Source: Pseudomonas shahriarae
GTDB taxonomy: Bacteria; Pseudomonadota; Gammaproteobacteria; Pseudomonadales; Pseudomonadaceae
DNA length: 64,000 nucleotides
Assembly: GCF_014268455.2 (NCBI RefSeq)
Contig: NZ_CP077085.1
Span: forward strand, 5,807,001 to 5,871,000
Direction: 5' to 3'
The notes beneath the pieces were generated by a model. The model did not search any database and was not told the origin of the DNA. It saw nothing but the letters and a program-made list of their open reading frames with translations. How positions within the stretch are numbered: position 1 is the stretch's first letter; every line of letters starts with the position of its first letter. The position numbers were made by a program, and so were the translations under genes. Of this stretch, positions 44,862 through 53,833 are shown one piece after another.

Positions 44862-44961
44862 CCACTGCAAGCTCGCGCCTACACGGGAAACAAATCCGCT
44901 AACCGTATTCCTACACATCCCCAGCTTGTCAGTTCGCCCCTCCAACGCCACACTAGCGGAC

Positions 44962-45531
44962 ATGAAAAATGTCAGCCCGACTTACCTCAAGCACCAATTC
45001 CTGATCGCCATGCCCCATATGGCCGACCCGAACTTTGCGCACACCTTGACCTATATCGTCGAGCACACGGCCAATGGCGCCATGGGGCTGGTGGTCAACC
45101 GCCCGCAAAGCCTGAACCTGGCGGATATCCTTGAGCAACTGCGCCCGGAGATCGACCCGCCCGCCAGTTGCCAGGCAGTGCCGATCTATTTCGGCGGCCC
45201 GGTGCAGACGGACCGGGGTTTTGTGCTGCATCCCAGCGGCCCGACGTTCCAGGCCACTGTCGACCTGGAGGGCGTGTCCCTGTCCACCTCCCAGGACGTG
45301 CTGTTTGCCATCGCCGATGGCGTCGGCCCGCAGCAGAGCCTGATTACCCTGGGCTACGCGGGTTGGGAAGCCGGGCAACTGGAAGAAGAACTGGCCAATA
45401 ATGCCTGGCTGACCTGCCCGTTCGATGCCGACATTCTGTTCAATACCGCCAGCGAACTGCGCCTGAATGCCGCGGCCAAGCAGTTGGGGGTCAACCTCAA
45501 CCTGCTGACCAGCCAGGCGGGGCACGCCTGA
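44962..45531 (+). CDS. algH: YqgE/AlgH family protein
   Basis: A 189-residue cytoplasmic protein with the YqgE/AlgH fold: Y-L-K-H-Q-F-L-I-A-M-P near the start, H-T-L-T-Y-I-V-E-H near 30, G-A-M-G-L-V-V-N-R-P near 43, F-G-G-P-V-Q near 78. Function is poorly defined; P. aeruginosa algH was tied to alginate and other phenotypes. The start at 44962 gives the conserved N-terminus. Its stop overlaps the ruvX start by one base (TGATG), so they are translationally coupled. Confidence 0.93.
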   Translation: MKNVSPTYLKHQFLIAMPHMADPNFAHTLTYIVEHTANGAMGLVVNRPQSLNLADILEQLRPEIDPPASCQAVPIYFGGPVQTDRGFVLHPSGPTFQATVDLEGVSLSTSQDVLFAIADGVGPQQSLITLGYAGWEAGQLEEELANNAWLTCPFDADILFNTASELRLNAAAKQLGVNLNLLTSQAGHA

Positions 45532-45968
45532 TGGCCTTGCGACTGATCCTCGGGTTTGACTACGGCACCAAGCAGATCGGCGTGGCCGTGGGCCAGGTCA
45601 TCACCGGCCAGGCCCGCGAGCTGTGTACCTTGAAGGCGCAAAACGGCATTCCGGACTGGAATCAGGTCGAAGCCCTGATCAAGGAATGGAAGCCCGACGC
45701 GGTGGTGGTCGGCCTGCCGCTGAACATGGACGGCACCCCCAGCGACATGTGCCTGCGCGCCGAGAAGTTCGCCCGTCGCCTCAATGGCCGCTACAACCTG
45801 CCCTTCTATACCCACGATGAGCGCCTGACGACCTTCGAGGCCAAGGGTGAGCGCCGCGACCGTGGCGGGCAGAAAGGCAGCTACCGCGACAACCCGGTCG
45901 ACGCCATTGCCGCCGCCTTGCTGTTGCAGGGCTGGCTGGATGAAAACACTGCTTTATTTGAATCCTGA
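45531..45968 (+). CDS. ruvX: Putative Holliday junction resolvase RuvX (YqgF)
   Basis: A 145-residue RNase H-fold nuclease. Acidic active-site residues are visible in G-F-D-Y-G-T-K-Q-I-G-V-A (Asp near 9), the V-V-G-L-P-L-N-M-D-G segment near 63, the H-D-E-R-L-T-T segment near 98, and the C-terminal D-N-P-V-D-A-I-A-A-A-L-L-L (~122). Described roles are pre-16S rRNA 5' processing and junction resolution. It is coupled to algH by a one-base overlap. Confidence 0.95.
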   Translation: MALRLILGFDYGTKQIGVAVGQVITGQARELCTLKAQNGIPDWNQVEALIKEWKPDAVVVGLPLNMDGTPSDMCLRAEKFARRLNGRYNLPFYTHDERLTTFEAKGERRDRGGQKGSYRDNPVDAIAAALLLQGWLDENTALFES

Positions 45969-46050
45969 CTGACGCGGCTTGCCGCGTCTTCTTACGTTTG
46001 AGCCCGGACTTTGTCAGCGTCACGCTGGCCGAGCCCTTGAAGGAGCCACC

Positions 46051-46557
46051 ATGAGCCTGCCCAATCCCGCCGAACTGATCAGCCAGATGGCGATTCGCCT
46101 CAAGGCCCACCTGCAACACCGCGCCATCAGCGAGCCGCGCTTCATCGGCATCCGCACCGGCGGTGTGTGGGTCGCCCAGGCGTTGCTGCAAGAGCTGGGC
46201 AGTGACTCGCCCCTGGGCACCCTGGACGTGTCCTTCTACCGCGATGACTTCAGCCAGAACGGCCTGCACCCACAAGTGCGCCCGTCAGCCCTGCCGTTCG
46301 AGATCGAAGGCCAGCACCTAGTGCTGATTGATGACGTGCTGATGAGCGGCCGCACCATCCGGGCCGCCATGAACGAGCTGTTCGACTACGGCCGCCCGGC
46401 CAGCATCACCCTGGTCTGCCTGCTAGACCTCGAGGCTGGCGAACTGCCGATCAGCCCGGATGTGGTGGGCGCGACCCTGTCGCTTTCAGCCCAGCAGCGG
46501 GTAAAATTGTCCGGTCCCACGCCGCTCGAACTCGAACTGCAAGACCTCGCCCTTTAA
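46051..46557 (+). CDS. pyrR: PyrR-like bifunctional pyrimidine regulator / uracil phosphoribosyltransferase
   Basis: A 168-residue type I phosphoribosyltransferase. The PRPP loop [14 protein letters not shown] lies near residues 90-103, preceded by F-I-G-I-R-T-G-G-V near 31 and D-V-S-F-Y-R-D-D-F near 61, as in PyrR. In Bacillus PyrR attenuates pyr mRNA; in Pseudomonas it regulates pyr genes in another way. It is followed by pyrB and pyrC' in the standard Pseudomonas order. AAGGAG precedes the ATG. Confidence 0.94.
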   Translation: MSLPNPAELISQMAIRLKAHLQHRAISEPRFIGIRTGGVWVAQALLQELGSDSPLGTLDVSFYRDDFSQNGLHPQVRPSALPFEIEGQHLVLIDDVLMSGRTIRAAMNELFDYGRPASITLVCLLDLEAGELPISPDVVGATLSLSAQQRVKLSGPTPLELELQDLAL

Positions 46558-46581
46558 ACCGCCTTGTAAAGAGTCCCCGCG

Positions 46582-47586
46582 ATGACGCCTCTAGATGCCA
46601 AGCGCCCGCTGCAGCTCAACGCTCAGGGCCAGCTGCAACACTTCCTGTCCCTCGACGGCCTGCCCCGCGAATTGCTCACCGAAATCCTCGACACTGCCGA
46701 CTCGTTCCTTGAAGTCGGCGGCCGAGCGGTGAAGAAAGTCCCGCTGCTGCGCGGCAAAACCATTTGCAACGTGTTCTTCGAGAACTCGACGCGCACCCGC
46801 ACCACCTTCGAACTGGCAGCCCAGCGCCTGTCAGCCGACGTGATCACCCTGAACGTCTCCACCTCGTCGGCGAGCAAGGGCGAAACCCTGCTCGACACCC
46901 TGCGTAACCTGGAGGCCATGGCGGCCGACATGTTCGTGGTGCGTCATGGCGACTCGGGCGCGGCGCACTTTATCGCCGAGCACGTGTGCCCGCAGGTGGC
47001 GATCATCAACGGCGGCGATGGCCGCCACGCCCACCCGACCCAGGGCATGCTCGACATGCTCACCATCCGTCGGCACAAGGGTGGCTTTGAAAACCTCTCG
47101 GTGGCCATCGTCGGCGATATCCTGCATTCGCGGGTAGCGCGCTCGAACATGCTGGCCCTGAAAACCCTGGGCTGCCCGGATATCCGCGTGATTGCACCGA
47201 AAACCCTGCTGCCGGTAGGCATCGAGCAATACGGGGTGAAGGTCTACACCGACATGGCCACGGGCCTGAAGGATGTGGACGTGGTGATCATGCTGCGCCT
47301 GCAACGCGAGCGCATGGCCGGTGGCCTGCTGCCCAGCGAAGGCGAGTTCTACCGCCTGTTCGGCCTGACCACCGCGCGCCTGGCCGGTGCCAAGCCGGAT
47401 GCCATTGTCATGCACCCCGGCCCGATCAACCGCGGGGTGGAGATTGAGTCGGCGGTGGCCGACGGGCCGCACTCGGTGATTCTCAACCAGGTTACCTACG
47501 GCATCGCCGTACGCATGGCCGTGCTGTCCATGGCCATGAGCGGGCAAACCGCCCAACGTCAATTCGAGCAGGAGAACGCCCAGTGA
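46582..47586 (+). CDS. pyrB: Aspartate carbamoyltransferase catalytic chain
   Basis: A 334-residue enzyme for the first committed step of pyrimidine synthesis, carbamoyl phosphate plus aspartate to carbamoylaspartate. The carbamoyl-phosphate site S-T-R-T-R-T is at 69-74; G-D-x-x-A-H-P-T-Q near 151 and [11 protein letters not shown] near 276 complete the active site. It has the N-terminal extension of ~20 residues typical of Pseudomonas class A ATCase, where nucleotides bind. It overlaps pyrC' by four bases, and the two proteins form the large holoenzyme. Confidence 0.97.
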   Translation: MTPLDAKRPLQLNAQGQLQHFLSLDGLPRELLTEILDTADSFLEVGGRAVKKVPLLRGKTICNVFFENSTRTRTTFELAAQRLSADVITLNVSTSSASKGETLLDTLRNLEAMAADMFVVRHGDSGAAHFIAEHVCPQVAIINGGDGRHAHPTQGMLDMLTIRRHKGGFENLSVAIVGDILHSRVARSNMLALKTLGCPDIRVIAPKTLLPVGIEQYGVKVYTDMATGLKDVDVVIMLRLQRERMAGGLLPSEGEFYRLFGLTTARLAGAKPDAIVMHPGPINRGVEIESAVADGPHSVILNQVTYGIAVRMAVLSMAMSGQTAQRQFEQENAQ

Positions 47587-48854
47587 AGCTCAGCATTCTC
47601 GGCGCCCGAGTCATCGATCCGGCCAGCGGCCTGGATCAAGTCACTGATCTGCACCTGGAAGCTGGCAAGATCATTGCCATTGGCGCCGCCCCCAGCGGTT
47701 TCAGCCCGGTTCAGAGCATCGACGCCAAAGGCCTGGTGGCTGCTCCCGGCCTGGTAGACCTGAACGTCGCCCTGCGCGAGCCGGGCTACAGCCGCAAAGG
47801 CAGCATCGCCAGCGAAACCCGCGCCGCCGCTGCCGGCGGTGTCACCAGCCTGTGCTGCCCGCCGCAGACCAAGCCGGTACTGGACACCTCGGCCGTGGCC
47901 GAGCTGATCCTCGACCGTGCCCGCGAGGCCGGCAATTGCAAAGTGTTCCCCATCGGCGCCCTGAGCAAAGGCCTGGATGGCGAACAACTGGCTGAGCTGA
48001 TTGCCCTGCGCGACGCGGGTTGCGTGGCCTTCGGCAATGGCCTGGAAAGCTTCCGCAGCACCCGCACCCTGTGCCGTGCCCTGGAATATGCAGCCACCTT
48101 CGACCTGACGGTGATCTTCCACTCCCAGGACCACGACCTGGCTGAAGGCGGCCTGGCCCATGAAGGCCCTACCGCCAGCTTCCTCGGCCTGGCAGGCATC
48201 CCGGAAACCGCAGAAACCGTAGCCCTGGCCCGTGACCTGCTGCTGGTGGAACAAAGCGGGGTGCGTGCGCACTTCAGCCAACTGACCAGCGCCCGGGGCG
48301 TGGCCCTGATCGCCCAGGCCCAGGCCCGCGGCTTGCCGGTGACCGCCGATGTGGCGTTGTACCAGTTGATTCTGACCGATGAGGCGTTGATCGACTTCTC
48401 CAGCCTGTACCACGTGCAACCGCCACTGCGCACCCGCGCCGACCGCGACGGTTTGCGCGCAGCGGTGAAGTCCGGGGTGGTTTCGGCGATCTCCAGCCAT
48501 CACCAACCCCACGAGCGGGATGCCAAGCTGGCCCCATTTGGCGCGACAGAGCCTGGGATCAGCAGCGTCGAGTTGCTGCTGCCGCTGGCGATGACCCTGG
48601 TGGAAGATGGGTTGCTGGACTTGCCAACGCTGCTGGCACGCCTGAGCTCAGGCCCGGCCCAAGCGCTGCGCCTGCCGGCGGGCAAGCTGGCGGTGGGTTC
48701 TGCGGCGGACCTGGTGCTGTTTGATCCGGCCAGCTCCACCGTGGCTGGCGAGCAGTGGCTGTCTCGGGGTGAAAACTGCCCATTCATCGGCCATAGCTTG
48801 CCGGCGACTGTGCGCTACACCCTGGTGGATGGACGGATCAGCTACCAGGCCTGA
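47583..48854 (+). CDS. pyrC': Dihydroorotase-like inactive ATCase subunit PyrC'
   Basis: A 423-residue amidohydrolase-fold protein that assembles with PyrB. The metal-binding H-x-H of true dihydroorotases, expected before R-E-P-G, is replaced: residues 59-63 read D-L-N-V-A, so both histidines are lost and the protein should not be catalytic. That matches the known Pseudomonas PyrC', needed to hold the 480-kDa ATCase together. The rest of the fold is kept ([10 protein letters not shown] near 80, F-H-S-Q-D-H near 179). It overlaps the pyrB stop by four bases, and a long nested hairpin follows. Confidence 0.95.
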   Translation: MKLSILGARVIDPASGLDQVTDLHLEAGKIIAIGAAPSGFSPVQSIDAKGLVAAPGLVDLNVALREPGYSRKGSIASETRAAAAGGVTSLCCPPQTKPVLDTSAVAELILDRAREAGNCKVFPIGALSKGLDGEQLAELIALRDAGCVAFGNGLESFRSTRTLCRALEYAATFDLTVIFHSQDHDLAEGGLAHEGPTASFLGLAGIPETAETVALARDLLLVEQSGVRAHFSQLTSARGVALIAQAQARGLPVTADVALYQLILTDEALIDFSSLYHVQPPLRTRADRDGLRAAVKSGVVSAISSHHQPHERDAKLAPFGATEPGISSVELLLPLAMTLVEDGLLDLPTLLARLSSGPAQALRLPAGKLAVGSAADLVLFDPASSTVAGEQWLSRGENCPFIGHSLPATVRYTLVDGRISYQA

Positions 48855-48865
48855 TCCGCTCTAAA

Positions 48866-49000
48866 GTGGGCACGGTCAAAAATGTAGGAGCCAGCTTGTG
48901 TGGGAGCTGGCTTGCCTGCGATTGCATCACCTCAGTGCCACTGACATACCGAGGTGCCCGCATCGCAGGCAAGCCTGCTCCCACATTTGACCGTGCCCAC
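48866..49000. repeat. REPIN nested inside an outer inverted repeat after pyrC'
   Basis: Inner REPIN at 48898-48984 (gtgggagctggcttgcctgcgat ... atcgcaggcaagcctgctcccac). Outside it, gtgggcacggtcaaaaatgt (48866-48885) pairs with acatttgaccgtgcccac (48983-49000). It can act as a bidirectional terminator between the convergent pyrC' and TM2 genes. Confidence 0.88.
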
Positions 49001-49016
49001 ATGAGCCTAGCCAGGC

Positions 49017-49445
49017 TTAGCGCCCGCCCAGCCGCTCGGCATTGCGGATCGAAACCTGCGTATTCAGCGTCCAGAAGTCATACAGCACGCCGACCAGGAA
49101 CAAGCCGCCCGTTACCAGATACAACAGGCCGGTGAGCCATTTGCCCTGATACATGCGGTGCAAGCCAAACACCCCAAGAAACGTCAGAAGAATCCAGGCC
49201 ACGTTGTACTCGATCGGCCCGGCGGTAAAACGCAGGTCGGCTTCACGGTCCATCGCCGGGATCAGGAACAGGTCGATCAGCCAGCCAATACCCAGCAAAC
49301 CAAAGGTGAAGAACCAGATCGTCCCGGTCACCGGCTTGCCGTAGTAAAAGCGGTGTGCCCCGGTAAAACCGAAGATCCAGAGCAGGTAACCGATCACCTT
49401 GCTATGGGTGTCTTGTTGCGAAACATCCTGTCGATAGGTGTTCAT
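49017..49445 (-). CDS. TM2 domain-containing membrane protein
   Basis: A 142-residue protein with two TM2-type hairpins. The first is G-Y-L-L-W-I-F-G-F-T-G-A-H-R-F-Y-Y-G-K (~19-37) followed by G-L-L-G-I-G-W-L-I-D-L-F near 50; the second is F-L-G-V-F-G-L-H-R-M-Y-Q-G-K-W (~90-104) with G-G-L-F-L-V-G-V-L-Y-D. The G-x-H-R-x-Y-x-G-K motif is diagnostic. Function is unknown. It is convergent with pyrC'. Confidence 0.88.
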   Translation of the reverse strand: MNTYRQDVSQQDTHSKVIGYLLWIFGFTGAHRFYYGKPVTGTIWFFTFGLLGIGWLIDLFLIPAMDREADLRFTAGPIEYNVAWILLTFLGVFGLHRMYQGKWLTGLLYLVTGGLFLVGVLYDFWTLNTQVSIRNAERLGGR

Positions 49446-49635
49446 GAATGACCTCTTTAGCCTCGATAGATAAATATTTCTGGTTTCTTTGTGACTTTTT
49501 TACAGGCACCCGACGTACGGCAAATGTTATCGTCGCTTCCCTCAAAGCCTTATACCGCCTGACTTGTGTAGGACAATTGCGACAGTTCGTCGCGGTTTTC
49601 CTGATTTTGACGTCAAGGTTCAGTCGACAGACGGC

Positions 49636-49664
49636 CTGAGAAAGACACTAAAAGCTGTTATAAA
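49636..49664 (+). promoter_or_regulatory. Putative sigma-70 promoter of the NlpC/P60 gene
   Basis: CTGAGA (49636-49641), a 17-base spacer and TATAAA (49659-49664) with an extended TGT just before it; the gene starts 31 bases on. I see nothing else in the 249-base gap from 49446. Confidence 0.5.
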
Positions 49665-49694
49665 GTTGCGCGCAAACCAACAAGAGCCTGCCTT

Positions 49695-50330
49695 ATGCGA
49701 CCATTTTTAAAGACATGGCTAACCATTTGCCTATTGATGCCACTGGCCGCCCACGCCACCAATCGTGAGCAACGACTTCCGAACGTTAATGGTTTTACCC
49801 CTAAAGTTCACGCCACTACCACCTCCGCCAAATCGGCAAAGCTCACCGTCAAGCGCCCGACTCAGCTGAGCAAGGCCAACGTTAAAGCAGTTCCGGGCCT
49901 GGTAGCGAGCAATAACCAGCAAAGCAGCAAAGTCTTGAGCCGTGCCGTCAACGTGCTCGGTACCCCTTATCGTTGGGGCGGCAGTAGCCCAAGTAAAGGC
50001 TTTGATTGCAGCGGCCTGGTGAAATACGCCTTCAATGATGTGGCTGCAGTGGATTTGCCACGCACCTCCAACGCCATGGCCAGCGGCCACGGGCAGAAGG
50101 TCGATCGCAAGGATCTGAAGCCCGGCGACCTGTTGTTCTTCAAGCTCAAGAGCCGCCAGGTCAACCATGTTGCCATCTACCTGGGCAACGACCGCTTTAT
50201 CCACGCACCGCGCCGTGGCAAGTCGGTCAGCATCGACACCCTGAAAAAGCCGTTCTGGAACAAGAACTACGTGATTGCCAAGCGCGTGCTGCCCAAAGAG
50301 CAGAACAACCTGCGGATTGTGCAGCGCTAA
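49695..50330 (+). CDS. C40 family NlpC/P60 peptidoglycan hydrolase
   Basis: A 211-residue exported protein: signal peptide to about A-A-H-A (18-21), a basic low-complexity linker (~22-75), then an NlpC/P60 cysteine peptidase domain. The catalytic Cys105 is in G-F-D-C-S-G-L-V, with His158 in V-N-H-V-A-I-Y and His170 in F-I-H-A-P. Such enzymes cut D-iGlu-meso-DAP or D-Ala-DAP peptide bonds in murein. The linker and lack of a lipobox separate it from the lipoprotein MepS. Confidence 0.9.
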   Translation: MRPFLKTWLTICLLMPLAAHATNREQRLPNVNGFTPKVHATTTSAKSAKLTVKRPTQLSKANVKAVPGLVASNNQQSSKVLSRAVNVLGTPYRWGGSSPSKGFDCSGLVKYAFNDVAAVDLPRTSNAMASGHGQKVDRKDLKPGDLLFFKLKSRQVNHVAIYLGNDRFIHAPRRGKSVSIDTLKKPFWNKNYVIAKRVLPKEQNNLRIVQR

Positions 50331-50359
50331 CAGTAAATGCAAATGTGAATGCTGGCTTG

Positions 50360-50446
50360 TGTGGGAGCTGGCTTGCCTGCGATAGCATCACCTCAGTGTG
50401 ACTGACACACCGAGTTGCCTGCATCGCAGGCAAGCCAGCTCCCACA
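50360..50446. repeat. REPIN between NlpC/P60 gene and pilT
   Basis: Arms gtgggagctggcttgcctgcgat / atcgcaggcaagccagctcccac with the conserved spacer in reverse orientation (catcacctcagtgtgactgacacaccgag). It sits between convergent genes. Confidence 0.93.
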
Positions 50447-50448
50447 TC

Positions 50449-51483
50449 CTATATATCTGCGGGCACCCGCGCCTGCTCCCGGGCCTCTTCAAGCCTGACC
50501 AGTCCCTGACTGACCAACCCCTTCAAGCTCATATCCAACGTCTTCATCCCCAGCGCCCCGCCCGTCTGAATCGCCGAATACAACTGCGCCACCTTGTCCT
50601 CGCGGATCAGGTTGCGGATCGCCGGTGTGCCGAGCATGATTTCATGGGCCGCCACGCGCCCGCCGCCGACTTTCTTCAGCAACACCTGGGACACCACCGC
50701 CTGCAGCGATTCCGAGAGCATCGAGCGGACCATGGCCTTTTCCCCCGCCGGAAACACATCCACCAGCCGATCCACGGTTTTCGCCGCCGAATTGGTGTGC
50801 AGGGTGCCAAACACCAAGTGCCCGGTTTCCGCCGCCGTCAGGGCCAGGCGGATGGTTTCCAGGTCGCGCAACTCGCCAACCAGGATCACATCCGGGTCTT
50901 CGCGCAACGCCGAACGCAGGGCCGTCGAGAAACTGTGGGTGTCGCGGTGCACCTGGCGTTGGCTGATCAGCGCTTTACGCGGTTCGTGGACAAACTCGAT
51001 AGGGTCTTCAAGGGTCAGGATGTGCTGCTGACGGGTGCTGTTGAGGTAATCGACCATCGCCGCCAGGGTGGTGGACTTGCCCGAGCCCGTGGCACCAGTC
51101 ACCAGCACCAGCCCTCTGGGCAATTCGGCGATGCGCCGGAATATGTCCCCCAGCCCCAGGGCTTCCAGGCTCTGGACCCGAGAGGGGATCGCACGGAACA
51201 CCGCCCCCAGCCCCCGGTGCTGGCAGAACACGTTGGCGCGAAAGCGCGCGACGCCAGGCAAATCGAAGGAAAAATCCGTTTCAAGAGATGTTTCGAAATC
51301 CTTTTGCTGGTGTTTATGGAGGATCGGGCTGAGCAAGTCAGCTACTTGCGTAGCACTCAGCACCGGCCAATCCAGTGGCAGTACCTCGCCATCGACGCGC
51401 ATCCTCGGCGCCAAGCCTGCCGACAGATGCAGGTCGGAGGCGCCCTGGCTGACGCTTGCGGCCAGCAGTTCAGTGATGTCCAT
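50449..51483 (-). CDS. pilT: Type IV pilus retraction ATPase PilT
   Basis: Hexameric cytoplasmic ATPase (344 aa, the canonical length) that disassembles type IV pili for twitching. Start M-D-I-T-E-L-L-A matches PilT; R-F-R-A-N-V-F near 81, Walker A G-A-T-G-S-G-K-S-T at 130-138, Asp box L-E-D-P-I-E-F near 160, His box L-H-T-N-S-A near 225 and the PilT-specific A-I-R-N-L-I-R-E near 287 are present. An upstream in-frame ATG at 51495 is less likely by homology. The usual downstream partner pilU is absent. It is divergent from yggS, with 57 bases between starts. Confidence 0.96.
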   Translation of the reverse strand: MDITELLAASVSQGASDLHLSAGLAPRMRVDGEVLPLDWPVLSATQVADLLSPILHKHQQKDFETSLETDFSFDLPGVARFRANVFCQHRGLGAVFRAIPSRVQSLEALGLGDIFRRIAELPRGLVLVTGATGSGKSTTLAAMVDYLNSTRQQHILTLEDPIEFVHEPRKALISQRQVHRDTHSFSTALRSALREDPDVILVGELRDLETIRLALTAAETGHLVFGTLHTNSAAKTVDRLVDVFPAGEKAMVRSMLSESLQAVVSQVLLKKVGGGRVAAHEIMLGTPAIRNLIREDKVAQLYSAIQTGGALGMKTLDMSLKGLVSQGLVRLEEAREQARVPADI

Positions 51484-51540
51484 AGGGCTATCCATTTCCA
51501 GTAGAATGCCGCGGACTCCATATCCGCGGGCGCAACTTTA

Positions 51541-52227
51541 ATGTCGACCATAGCAGACAATATCGGCCTGGTTACCGAGCGGATCCGTGCCGCGGCCCAG
51601 GCCGTGCAACGCGATGAAACCAGCGTGCACTTGCTGGCCGTGAGCAAGACCAAACCCGCGCAAGCCGTGCGCGAAGCCTACGCCGCCGGGATGCGCGACT
51701 TCGGCGAGAACTACTTGCAGGAAGCCCTGGGCAAACAGGCCGATTTAACCGACCTGCCCTTGAGTTGGCACTTCATCGGCCCCATTCAATCGAACAAGAC
51801 ACGCGCTATCGCCGAGAACTTCGCTTGGGTGCATTCCGTGGACCGCCTGAAAATTGCCCAACGCCTGTCCGAACAACGCCCGGCCGACCTGCCGCCGCTC
51901 AATATCTGCATTCAGGTCAATGTCAGTGGCGAAGCCAGCAAGTCCGGCTGTACACCCGCCGACCTGCCAGCGCTGGCCGAGGCGATCCAGGCCCTGCCCC
52001 GCTTGAAGCTGCGCGGCCTGATGGCGATCCCCGAGCCCACTGACGACCGTGCACAGCAAGATGCGGCGTTTGCCGCAGTGCGTGACTTGCAAGCGAGCCT
52101 GGACCTGGGGCTCGACACACTTTCCATGGGCATGAGCCATGACCTTGAGTCGGCCATTGCCCAAGGGGCCACCTGGGTGCGGATCGGTACCGCGCTGTTT
52201 GGTGCCCGCGACTACGGCCAGCCATGA
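51541..52227 (+). CDS. yggS: YggS family pyridoxal phosphate homeostasis protein
   Basis: A 228-residue single-domain PLP-binding TIM-barrel protein with the cofactor lysine Lys36 in A-V-S-K-T-K-P. H-F-I-G-P-I-Q-S-N-K near 77-86, V-N-V-S-G-E-x-S-K-S-G near 125, G-L-M-A-I-P near 158 and S-M-G-M-S-H-D near 196 complete the family pattern. It has no known catalytic reaction and buffers PLP. It starts the yggS-proC-yggT run on the plus strand. Confidence 0.95.
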   Translation: MSTIADNIGLVTERIRAAAQAVQRDETSVHLLAVSKTKPAQAVREAYAAGMRDFGENYLQEALGKQADLTDLPLSWHFIGPIQSNKTRAIAENFAWVHSVDRLKIAQRLSEQRPADLPPLNICIQVNVSGEASKSGCTPADLPALAEAIQALPRLKLRGLMAIPEPTDDRAQQDAAFAAVRDLQASLDLGLDTLSMGMSHDLESAIAQGATWVRIGTALFGARDYGQP

Positions 52228-52260
52228 AATGGCTGACTTCCATCTGAGTAAGGACCTGTC

Positions 52261-53079
52261 ATGAGCAGCACGCGTATAGCCTTTATCGGCGCCGGTAACA
52301 TGGCGGCCAGCCTGATCGGTGGCCTGCGGGCCAAGGGCCTGCAAGCCTCGCAGATTCGCGCCAGCGATCCGGGCGCCGAGACCCGTGCCCGGGTGAGCGC
52401 AGAACACGGTATCGAAACCTTCGCCGACAACGCCGAAGCCATCCAGGGCGTCGACGTGATCGTACTGGCGGTCAAGCCACAGGCCATGAAAGCCGTGTGC
52501 GAAGCCTTGCGCCCAAACCTGGCGCCGCAGCAACTGGTGGTGTCGATTGCCGCCGGTATCAACTGCGCCAGCATGAACAACTGGCTCGGCGCCCAGCCCA
52601 TCGTGCGCTGCATGCCCAACACCCCATCGCTGCTGCGCCAGGGTGTCAGCGGCCTGTACGCCACCGCCCAAGTGAGCGCCGCCCAGCGTGAGCAGGCCCA
52701 GGAGCTGTTGTCGGCCGTGGGTGTGGCCCTGTGGCTGGAAGAAGAGCAGCAACTGGACGCCGTCACCGCTGTGTCCGGCAGTGGCCCGGCATATTTCTTC
52801 CTGCTGGTCGAAGCCATGACCGCCGCCGGCGTGAAGCTGGGCCTGCCACGGGAAATCGCTGAGCAACTGACCCAGCAAACCGCCCTCGGCGCCGCACATA
52901 TGGTGGTCTCCAGCGATGTGGATGCGGCCGAATTGCGTCGTCGCGTGACCTCGCCCAATGGCACCACACAGGCGGCCATCGAATCATTCCAGGCCGGGGG
53001 CTTTGAAGCCCTGGTCGAAAAAGCACTGGGTGCCGCCGCGCACCGCTCGGCTGAACTTGCCGAACAACTGGGTCAATAA
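52261..53079 (+). CDS. proC: Pyrroline-5-carboxylate reductase
   Basis: A 272-residue NAD(P)H enzyme, last step of proline synthesis. N-terminal Rossmann I-A-F-I-G-A-G-N-M-A near 5-14, I-V-L-A-V-K-P-Q near 66, R-C-M-P-N-T-P near 117, and the C-terminal S-G-S-G-P-A-Y near 170 plus V-T-S-P-N-G-T-T near 236 are ProC motifs. It follows yggS by 33 bases and precedes yggT by nine, so the three are one operon. Confidence 0.97.
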   Translation: MSSTRIAFIGAGNMAASLIGGLRAKGLQASQIRASDPGAETRARVSAEHGIETFADNAEAIQGVDVIVLAVKPQAMKAVCEALRPNLAPQQLVVSIAAGINCASMNNWLGAQPIVRCMPNTPSLLRQGVSGLYATAQVSAAQREQAQELLSAVGVALWLEEEQQLDAVTAVSGSGPAYFFLLVEAMTAAGVKLGLPREIAEQLTQQTALGAAHMVVSSDVDAAELRRRVTSPNGTTQAAIESFQAGGFEALVEKALGAAAHRSAELAEQLGQ

Positions 53080-53088
53080 GGAGCCAAT

Positions 53089-53679
53089 ATGATTGGTTTG
53101 AACACCGCTGCCGTCTATGTACTGCAAACCCTCGGCAGCCTTTACCTGCTGATCGTGCTGTTGCGCTTTGTCCTGCAACTGGTACGCGCCAACTTCTACA
53201 ACCCGCTCTGCCAATTCGCCGTGAAGGCCACCCAGCCGCTGCTCAAGCCGCTGCGCCGGGTAATCCCGAGCCTTTTCGGCCTGGACATGTCGTCGCTGGT
53301 GCTGGCGATCCTGGTGCAACTGGCGCTGATGGCCCTGACGCTGCTGCTGACCTACGGCACCATGGGCAACTTCCTGCAACTGCTGGTCTGGGCCCTGATC
53401 GGCGTGACCGCGCTGTTCCTGAAGATTTTCTTCTTTGCACTGATCATCAGCGTGATCCTGTCCTGGGTCGCACCGGGCAGCCATAACCCTGGCGCCGAAC
53501 TGGTCAACCAGATCTGCGAACCGGCCCTGGCGCCATTCCGCAAGATCCTGCCGAACCTCGGCGGCCTGGATATCTCGCCGATCCTCGCGTTCATGGTGCT
53601 CAAGCTCCTGGACATGCTGGTGATCAACAACCTGGCGGCAATGACCATGATGCCGGACATCCTGCGCTTGCTGATCTGA
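53089..53679 (+). CDS. yggT: YggT family membrane protein
   Basis: A 196-residue inner-membrane protein with two YggT modules, each one helix pair: first with L-L-R-F-V-L-Q-L-V-R-A-N-F-Y-N-P (~24-40) then P-L-L-K-P-L-R-R-V-I-P-S near 47; second with I-L-S-W-V-A-P-G-S-H-N-P near 122 and P-F-R-K-I-L-P-N-L-G-G-L-D near 145-157. Function is uncertain, with links to cell shape and osmotic stress. AAGGAG lies before the ATG. Confidence 0.93.
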   Translation: MIGLNTAAVYVLQTLGSLYLLIVLLRFVLQLVRANFYNPLCQFAVKATQPLLKPLRRVIPSLFGLDMSSLVLAILVQLALMALTLLLTYGTMGNFLQLLVWALIGVTALFLKIFFFALIISVILSWVAPGSHNPGAELVNQICEPALAPFRKILPNLGGLDISPILAFMVLKLLDMLVINNLAAMTMMPDILRLLI

Positions 53680-53709
53680 CGACTGTTTGCGGGCTGCGCA
53701 GGACAACAT

Positions 53710-53736
53710 GTGGGGGCAGGCAAGCCCCCACATTTT
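53710..53736 (+). terminator. REP-like terminator of the yggS-proC-yggT operon
   Basis: tgtgggggc pairs with gcccccaca around a short loop, followed by five T, 30 bases after the yggT stop. Confidence 0.8.
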
Positions 53737-53833
53737 TGTAACTGTGTCTTGAAGTGAATCCATGCAGGCCTTCGCTTGCCGCTAGGCCCCCCGCTCTTTA
53801 GACTTACGCCTCATTTAAACGAGAGCAGGGTCG

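Noticed and set aside
47583..48854. Calling this gene the catalytic dihydroorotase pyrC
   Set aside because: The metal-binding histidines before R-E-P-G are absent and the gene overlaps pyrB, as for the inactive PyrC'.
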